NCBI RefSeq assembly: GCF_030253575.1
Contig: NC_080569.1
Span: forward strand, 6,986,001-7,050,000
Reading direction: 5' to 3'
Source: Rhododendron vialii
Lineage: Eukaryota; Streptophyta; Magnoliopsida; Ericales; Ericaceae
DNA length: 64,000 bases
Below the pieces are notes generated by a model. It was given only the letters and a program-made list of their open reading frames with translations. It was not told the DNA's origin and did not search any database. Both the position numbers and the translations under genes were made by a program. This document shows positions 57,748-64,000 of this stretch, in pieces. The first letter of the stretch is position 1, and every line of letters begins with the position of its first letter.

Positions 57748-59585
57748 AGACAAGGTAAGGCATATACGAAGTCTCCTCCTCCATTATTTGTTTTATTGGC
57801 ATTATTGCATCTCATAGTCAAACAAAGGGTTGATACTGAATTGATACTGCTCTTTCTCTCATGGGAACTTGCTTCTCTGTGTTTGCATGTAACCAATAAT
57901 TGGAAATGGTGGTGCCTAAATCACCATGCTTTACGTTATCTTTGTTTTTCATGTCCAGTGGGGGCTTTCAATGGATAAAACCGAGTTATTTTTGAAGTTT
58001 CAAATGTTCAAAAAGATTCCTTTTTTCACCCTCGAGCCCCCATGGACTTATGTGACTTTGGACGTGATGCAAGTTCATCTACCTCTTTTGTTGATGTGTT
58101 CATAGGAAGACAACAGATGGTACTACTCAACGCACACTAGATACTATGGTACACTACTTGTGTATATCTCACTTTGTATACAAAAAATGAAGAGTTATAT
58201 AAGGATGACCACCTGTCTCGGCCATTTGAACTATATAGCAGCGAGAGGGCAAAGCGGGAGTGTTTATCAAAGTCCAGAAAGCAGCAAGGCCCAGTCGGTC
58301 CTGTGTTTCTTGTGCCGACTCTCATGTGCTATTGTTTCTTTTCAAGTCCAGTATACAAATGTTGTACTAATGTAGTAGGACATGTTGAAATGCAAAGAGA
58401 CCAACAAGCAATGTTGTTTTCGAAAGACATTAATAATATGCGGTACTTTTAAATTCACTTGTGGCTTTTTTAGGGCAAGTTTTAGTTCCGGTTATCTGTC
58501 ATGGTTCACAAAGTTTCAAACCCAACAAATTTCCAGCATTACTAGTTTGTCTGATGCTTCTGGTTTTGTCTTTCGGAAAAGCGATAGTACATGTGCACGA
58601 GGTTTTGTAGTTCTTAATTATGAGGTCTTGCGAATTGCGATCTCACGTCTGCTATATTGTTTCTACTTCACTGTATTTATAGATCTAGGATTTGTGGAGG
58701 AAAGTACGAATGGAAACAGAAGAAAAAGGGGACAAGGCAATAGTAGGTAGGAGTTTGTATTTCTGTGTTGGATTACAAAGTTGAAATCTGTAATTATTGT
58801 TGGAATTCATCCATTGTTAAAGTTATTAAGTTAATGAACGGTTCGGATCTTCAATGTGGGACCGACTTTCCCACACGTTGTCGGTACATTGTATGTATGA
58901 TTCCCGTCGGTACCTATAGTGGGGCTCGATTTTTAATTACCCATGCGAAAACGAAGGGGATTGATCATGTACAACAAGTTCTATTTTGCTTTCTTTTGGT
59001 AAGTTTTAAGATACAATCATAAAATCTGTGTTTTTTTTAATTTGGGCACTTGTTCACAAATTTTTTTAAAAAAAATTGGAAACATCCCATTACAAAGAAA
59101 GAGAGGGCCAGCAATTAGTTAAACTGCAGATTAAAAAAAAAATACTAGTTAAATTTATTATTGTTTTGTTCCCGTTGTAGAAACTTTTTATGCCCAATTC
59201 AAAAGTTTGAGTTCTGGATTTTATTTCCTTAACAATATAAATCAAAAAATCAATTTTAGAGGAGCCTTTTTATTCTCGTTTTGTTGTTTTCAATGAGTAG
59301 ACGATAATACCATCTGCTCTCAAGAGGGAGTATTAGAAATTTAGAATGTTGAGAGAGATGACATATCGCTGCCGTTCAAAAGTGTTTTGAACGGTCCAGA
59401 TTTTAATAAAATTTTTCTCCGAAGTTAATTGTGACCGGTCATAATTGAAAATGAATCTCAGCCATTGATTGCGTGAATGAACGGCTGAAATTGCACCGCT
59501 CCGTAAACACTCTGTTCATGAAGCGGCTGTGAAAAAATCTATCTCATTTTACAATCCAAAAACTGAACCCTATTACCACTGTAGC
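57748..59585. other. SLP1 3' region and intergenic space
   Basis: The first few hundred bases are probably SLP1 3' UTR, perhaps with an intron (donor near 57755, candidate acceptor near 58105). Frames at 58174-58452 and 58382-58750 are open but have no recognisable domain. 59345-59540 contains scattered complementary pieces (AACGGCTGAAAT / GAACGG), possibly an old MITE. Confidence 0.4.
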
Positions 59586-61521
59586 TGTAACGCCCCAAAA
59601 ATTCGGAGACATTAAAAATAATAATGAAAAGATTATTTCCACAAAAGAAATTCAAAGATTTACTGCGTCACCATCTCAAAAGCAAATGTCATTATATCAC
59701 AACCGTTTTGAATAAATCAACATATTACAATTTTCAAATAAACTTAGAAGCTTCCAAAATAAAATCGACTTAAATTAATCAGAGTGACTATGCGCACGGA
59801 AACCAAGGTTTTCAGCTTCTTCCTCGATAGGATTGAACTCTTCCGAATCGTACGACACTTTTGTTCCATCTTTGGTACCTGGCGTTCGAGTTACCAGGGC
59901 AACATAGTACCATGAGCGATGACGCTCAATAGCCAAAACCCACCCGAACCCATAACTTACAAGCAGCAAGAAAATATAATTGAAGTGCATTGACATAACA
60001 TAAAGAGAGAACAATTAATCATTTTATTACTATTCTTCAACCTAAGTGAAATCTCGGATCTTATCCACAGATCCGTTCCTACCCATAACCTCTGGCACAA
60101 ACACTGGTGTGGTCCGACTCCCCTTTTCCAGATCCGGATGAAAGATACCTAAGTTATATACCTAGGTATCCCATCCGCAACCATAAGTTCGGATAAAACT
60201 TCACCGGCAACGCTCAAGCGCCGTCTAGCCCGGGTTGAACTTCACCGGCAACGCTCAAGCGCCGTCTAGCCCGGGTTGTGACGCAAGCACAATGCCACCC
60301 TTATGTCCCGTCCCAACATCCGAGAGCCGATCACCACCATGCCGTACCCAGGGTTCGTAAATCCATACTTTCAACAAATCACCACCCATCATTCATCACT
60401 AATACAACACCACGGGTTCCAAACCAGGATTGCCCGGAATCCAAAATCACATCCTCTCACATTATCCATTAAACCTACTTTCACGTCTAATATGTTAAAT
60501 CCGTACATCGCAACCAACCCCGGGAACCTATTTGTCCAATCTATCAGTACAATAACATTTCACAAATTCAACATTATCATGATACAGGCTAACATGCTAA
60601 TAATGTTCAATCGAGCGATAAAATTTATTTCGCTATAGAATTAATCATGCCACAGAAATAATCTAGCGATACAACTAACAATGCCAAAAAGAATAATCAT
60701 GTGATGCCACAACAATGCCATAAAATAATCATGCGATACAACTAATATTGCCATAAAAATAATCATGCGATAAAATTTATCTTGCGAGAAAAATAATTTA
60801 AGCGGTTCCTTTATTTTCTCTTTTCTTTATCAAAACTAAAGTCTACATTTCTTCTTAATCGTCGTGGAGTATTGTCGGTACTAAAATAATTCAGGATCAC
60901 AATAAAAACTAGGATTTAACCAAAACTAGTTAACTTGGGGTTTATAGTATTAGCTTTTAAGACTCAAGGGTTGGATTTATAAGCTAATAAACTTGAGGGA
61001 CCAAACTGTAATTAATCTAAAACAATTTTTATATAACAAAAACAGTAGCCATGGTCAACGGAGGCAGCGGCCAGGGATTTCGGAAAATCCAGCGGTTTCG
61101 GCCGGGTTACGATCAGCGGCGTCGGGTTCGATTATTTTCATACCAAAACACGAAACAATCAATACGGAACATAGAATATATTTAGGGAGGTGAGTTCGGA
61201 CTACCTCTCGTCCGGCGGAACGGGTTTTGGAGAGATTTTGGCGATGGTGGCGGAGCTCAGTCGGATGGTGATGTTGAGCACGGCAGGAGGTGATGGTGTC
61301 TGGCGGAAATGCAAGAGGTTCGGGGAACGGAGCTACAGCGGTGAGGTAAGCTTCGGGTGGTACCAGGTGGTGCTGACTGGTGGCGCTCGGCCGTGAGGAG
61401 GTGGGCCGCGGTGGTGATGGTGACCCGGCTGGTGGTGGTGGTTCGGGTGCTCCGAAGGTGGTGGTGGTGTCCGATTGGGAGGAGAATGGAAGAGGTGGTG
61501 ATGGCTGGTTCTTCTTCTTCT

Positions 61522-61552
<31 letters not shown>

Positions 61553-61933
61553 GCCGAAGGTTGTTGGAAATACAGAAAAGAAGAATGGGAAAGGGAGGTA
61601 TAAGAGTGGGTTGCATAGGGTAATGTCCCCTGGGCAAAAATGAGCTGTCGCATTGAGAGTAAATGGAGGAGAAATTTGTGGGACTTATTGTACCCCCTCA
61701 ATCTGCCGAATTAAAAGAAATGGGAAAGGTTGGATTGCAAGAAAATGATCCGGTGCAACGCATACATGCACCAAGAAAATTACTCACCGGACACATGCGC
61801 ACACAACAGATTACAGAATAAAATTTGGTGTGACGACATAAATAATTTTTCACATTAAGTAAACTAACGAGCAAAAATAATATTTTTGTTTTGAAAATTA
61901 TTATTATTTATTAAAAAATACCGGGTCTTTACA
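59586..61933. mobile_element. Solo LTR of a retrotransposon (2.35 kb)
   Basis: It begins TGTAACGCCCC and ends GGGTCTTTACA, the TG...CA ends of an LTR. A perfect 5-bp duplication GTAGC flanks it (59581-59585 and 61934-61938). TGTAACG.CCC...GGTCTTTACA termini are typical of Ty3/gypsy LTRs in eudicots. There is no second LTR, primer site or pol, so recombination between two LTRs is the simplest history. Inside are a 41-bp tandem repeat and a - strand frame of 79 codons (59775-60014) with a hydrophobic segment then ERHRSWYYVALVTRTPG. Confidence 0.82.
60197..60278. repeat. 41-bp tandem duplication inside the solo LTR
   Basis: AACTTCACCGGCAACGCTCA...CTAGCCCGGGTTG is repeated exactly once, with identical copies. 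Confidence 0.95.
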
Positions 61934-62244
61934 GTAGCTGTAATCGAACAAAGATCGAGCTAGACTAGTTTGAAGAAACCGAGCTTCAGCCGAGTTGATT
62001 TTAATGTATTTGAGCTTTGGCTCTTTCGAAACTAAATTTAACTCCTGCTCGTTTGGTGTCAAGGTGTTTTTTTTTTTTTTGATCAGACTTGGTGTCAAGG
62101 TGTTTGAGGTCAATTCGTTTGGTGTCAATGTGTTTGAGATCAATTCGTTTTAGTATTTTACGAACGAGTCTGCATAAACGAACCGAATTTTGATAAACAA
62201 GTCGAGTCATAATAAATCAAGGTTAAATTTTAAACAATAATTCT

Positions 62245-62390
62245 AACACCAAACTCAATTACACACCAAATACACACTCATACTCACATTAAGAATGGGT
62301 CCCACACACACTGGGTGTATAGTGTGTGCGGGCTCCACCCTTAATGTGAGTATGAGTGTGTATTTAAGTGTGTATTTGAGTGTTGGTAGT
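62245..62390. mobile_element. Near-perfect hairpin MITE upstream of MCAT
   Basis: CTAACACCAAACTCAATTAC...ACTCATACTCACATTAAG is mirrored by CTTAATGTGAGTATGAGTG...GAGTGTTGGTAG. The centre is CACACACTGGGTGTATAGTGTGTG. It ends about 400 bases before the MCAT start codon. Confidence 0.75.
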
Positions 62391-62510
62391 AAAATGATTG
62401 AATTTTAAAACATAAAGTCAAGCTCGGTTCATTTACTAACGTTTCAACTTGAGTCTCGAGCTGGTTGCGAACCACTCAGCGAATCATTTGCACTTTACAA
62501 CCCTACATAA

Positions 62511-62657
62511 GCACAGGCGGATACAAAAGCTTGAATACAAAAGCATCCCTCAAAAACCCTAAAACAACTAATATTACCTTTAAGTCACGTACGCGCAGAC
62601 AGATACAAAAGCGTGAACACAAAAACGCCTCTCAAAAACCCTAAAACAAATAATATT
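62511..62657. repeat. Tandem direct repeat in the MCAT upstream region
   Basis: A unit of about 81 bases (CGGATACAAAAGCTTGAA...CTCAAAAACCCTAAAACAA) is present twice with a few changes. AAACCCTAA boxes in it resemble telo-box elements of plant promoters, although function is inference. Confidence 0.75.
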
Positions 62658-62796
62658 TATAAGTACAAAAATTGAAAGTGCGAGAGCATAGCGATGATAG
62701 AGACTTGAGAGTGCCAGGTATGATTTTCAAGCCTTCCCAACGTCTTCCTTGACGTCCCCTTCACAGCCTTGAGAACTCCGCTGCCAACTTAAGTGC

Positions 62797-63921
62797 ATGC
62801 TCTCCTCCACCATTTCCTCTCTCGCTCGATTCAATCGCCATTCCTCTTCTCACTCTCGATTCCCTTCCTCCAATTCGATCTCAGCTGCAATGGCTTCTTC
62901 GCTCTTATCCCCTTCGATTTCCGTCCAGAATCTCGCCTTCAACTCCTCAGAGCCCTTCCGAAGCTCTTCGTGTTTCGCGGGGTCCAACCATGGGATTCGG
63001 AGCTTCGGACCTAGGTATTCGAACAAGTCTAGGGTTTTTGCGAGCGTCTCGGTTGGATCGCCAGCTGTGGCCGTTGATGACGCATTTTTTAAGGATTACA
63101 AGCCCAATTATGCTTTCCTGTTTCCTGGTCAGGTGAGCTTAAGCTTCTTCCCATGCTGAATTGTGAATTACGTGGCAATTTTTTTTCCCCCGGATGCATT
63201 GACGCTTGGCCTGTGGATATGGAATTGGAATCTAGTTATTCGCTGTTCAGTTTGAACTTTGACGACACTCTGTGATTGAAGGTGTGCCCAATATGTGCTT
63301 CCAATTTTCAAAAGTTCTCTACTCATGTCTCCATTTGTTTGTTGGTTCCTTTGGCACTTTTGCTGTCCAGAAAAAATTATCCCAGTTCAAACGTAATGGG
63401 GAAAAGTTGATGAGTTTATCTTTTGCCCTTACCTTTTGAAATTAACTACTGGTACGAGAAAAAACTATGATGGTGTGATTACAAGACTTGATGGGGAAAA
63501 AGAGAAAATCAAAATATGACAAGTGCAACAAGGATGTTTCCTTAATGAGTTGGAATCCCAAAGGAGCCAACAAATGGGGACGGAGGGGATAACATTTTGC
63601 CACCATCTTGGAAAATACTCCAACGTATTTCTTCTTGTGATGCTGAATAGTCTTGCAGTACACAAGTTACGTAACAATTTTGCTTTCTGCGCCCCCCACC
63701 CCCCCAAACAGACTAGAGTTTAATTTGCATTTCTTGATTGCTGTAATTTTGGGTTTGTATGTTTTGCATAACATTTGACGATGCCACTAATTCAATTTGG
63801 ATTATGCCCAATCCATTGTGCTTTCTACATTGCAGGGTGCACAAGCCGTTGGAATGGGTCAGGAAGCCCAAAACGTGCCTGCTGCAGCAACCTTATATAA
63901 GAAAGCAAATGAAATTCTTGG
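62797..63921 (+). CDS. MCAT: Malonyl-CoA:ACP transacylase, chloroplastic (first two exons)
   Basis: MCAT (FabD-type) moves malonyl groups from CoA to acyl carrier protein in plastid fatty-acid synthesis. Exon 1 (62797-63132) codes a Ser-rich, transit-peptide-like N-terminus and ends DYKPNYAFLFPGQ. Exon 2 (63836-63921) continues GAQAVGMGQEA...LYKKANEILG. FPGQGAQAVGMG is the conserved start of the acyltransferase domain. The active-site GHSLG and the rest lie beyond the window. Translation could begin at 62797 or at the in-frame ATG at 62890 (MASSLLSPSIS), which resembles other plastid MCAT starts; I give the longer form. Intron 1 is GT-AG. The donor at 63922 (GG|gttggt) is phase 2. Confidence 0.9.
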
Positions 63922-64000
63922 GTTGGTTTAATAAATAGTACTATCTGTTCTCCTCGATGCCTTGTATTACACATTTTAATCTGGGTTGGAACAATGCCAA

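Noticed and set aside
58174..58750. Two overlapping + strand frames downstream of SLP1
   Set aside because: They fall in the probable SLP1 3' region, have no domain, and overlap each other in different frames.

Overview
This 64 kb window is nuclear DNA of a flowering plant, most likely a woody eudicot. The evidence is intron-rich genes with GT-AG (once GC-AG) introns, plant-specific families (laccases, a CHX antiporter, plastid-targeted enzymes, a MIR390 locus), Au-like SINEs, many MITEs, LTR and LINE remnants, and an insert of plastid DNA. I cannot fix the genus. No prokaryotic operon, CRISPR array or viral genome is visible.

Layout. (1) 1-11.6 kb, + strand: the 3' thirteen coding exons of NAA25, the auxiliary subunit of the NatB N-terminal acetyltransferase. 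One intron holds a MITE nested inside a Mutator-like MITE. (2) 14.4-25.8 kb, + strand: two complete six-exon laccase genes in tandem, separated by about 5.4 kb of repeats that include a decayed plastid trnL-CAA insert. (3) 27.0-31.6 kb, - strand: a four-exon cation/H+ antiporter of the CHX family, with a SINE in intron 2. (4) 31.6-53.7 kb: a repeat-rich stretch with no intact protein gene that I can support. It contains a clear MIR390 gene on the - strand at about 40.1 kb, with the mature miRNA, the star strand and a TATA box. It also holds many MITEs (including adjacent Tourist-like and Stowaway elements), a long fold-back element at 49.2-49.6 kb, a tandem duplication with a MITE in one copy only, SINEs, and LINE and LTR remnants. 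(5) 53.7-57.7 kb, + strand: a nine-exon gene for the chloroplast Shewanella-like phosphatase SLP1, with one GC-AG intron. (6) 59.6-61.9 kb: a 2.35 kb solo LTR with a perfect 5-bp target duplication. (7) 62.8 kb to the end, + strand: the first two exons of plastid malonyl-CoA:ACP transacylase.

The genes are not an operon and share no single pathway. SLP1 and the malonyl transferase are both plastid-directed. The laccases are secreted copper oxidases of lignin or flavonoid polymerisation. The antiporter is a membrane K+ or cation exchanger. miR390 starts the TAS3/ARF phasiRNA pathway. Exon coordinates were derived by hand from reading frame, splice sites and remembered family sequence, and were not checked by alignment or RNA data.
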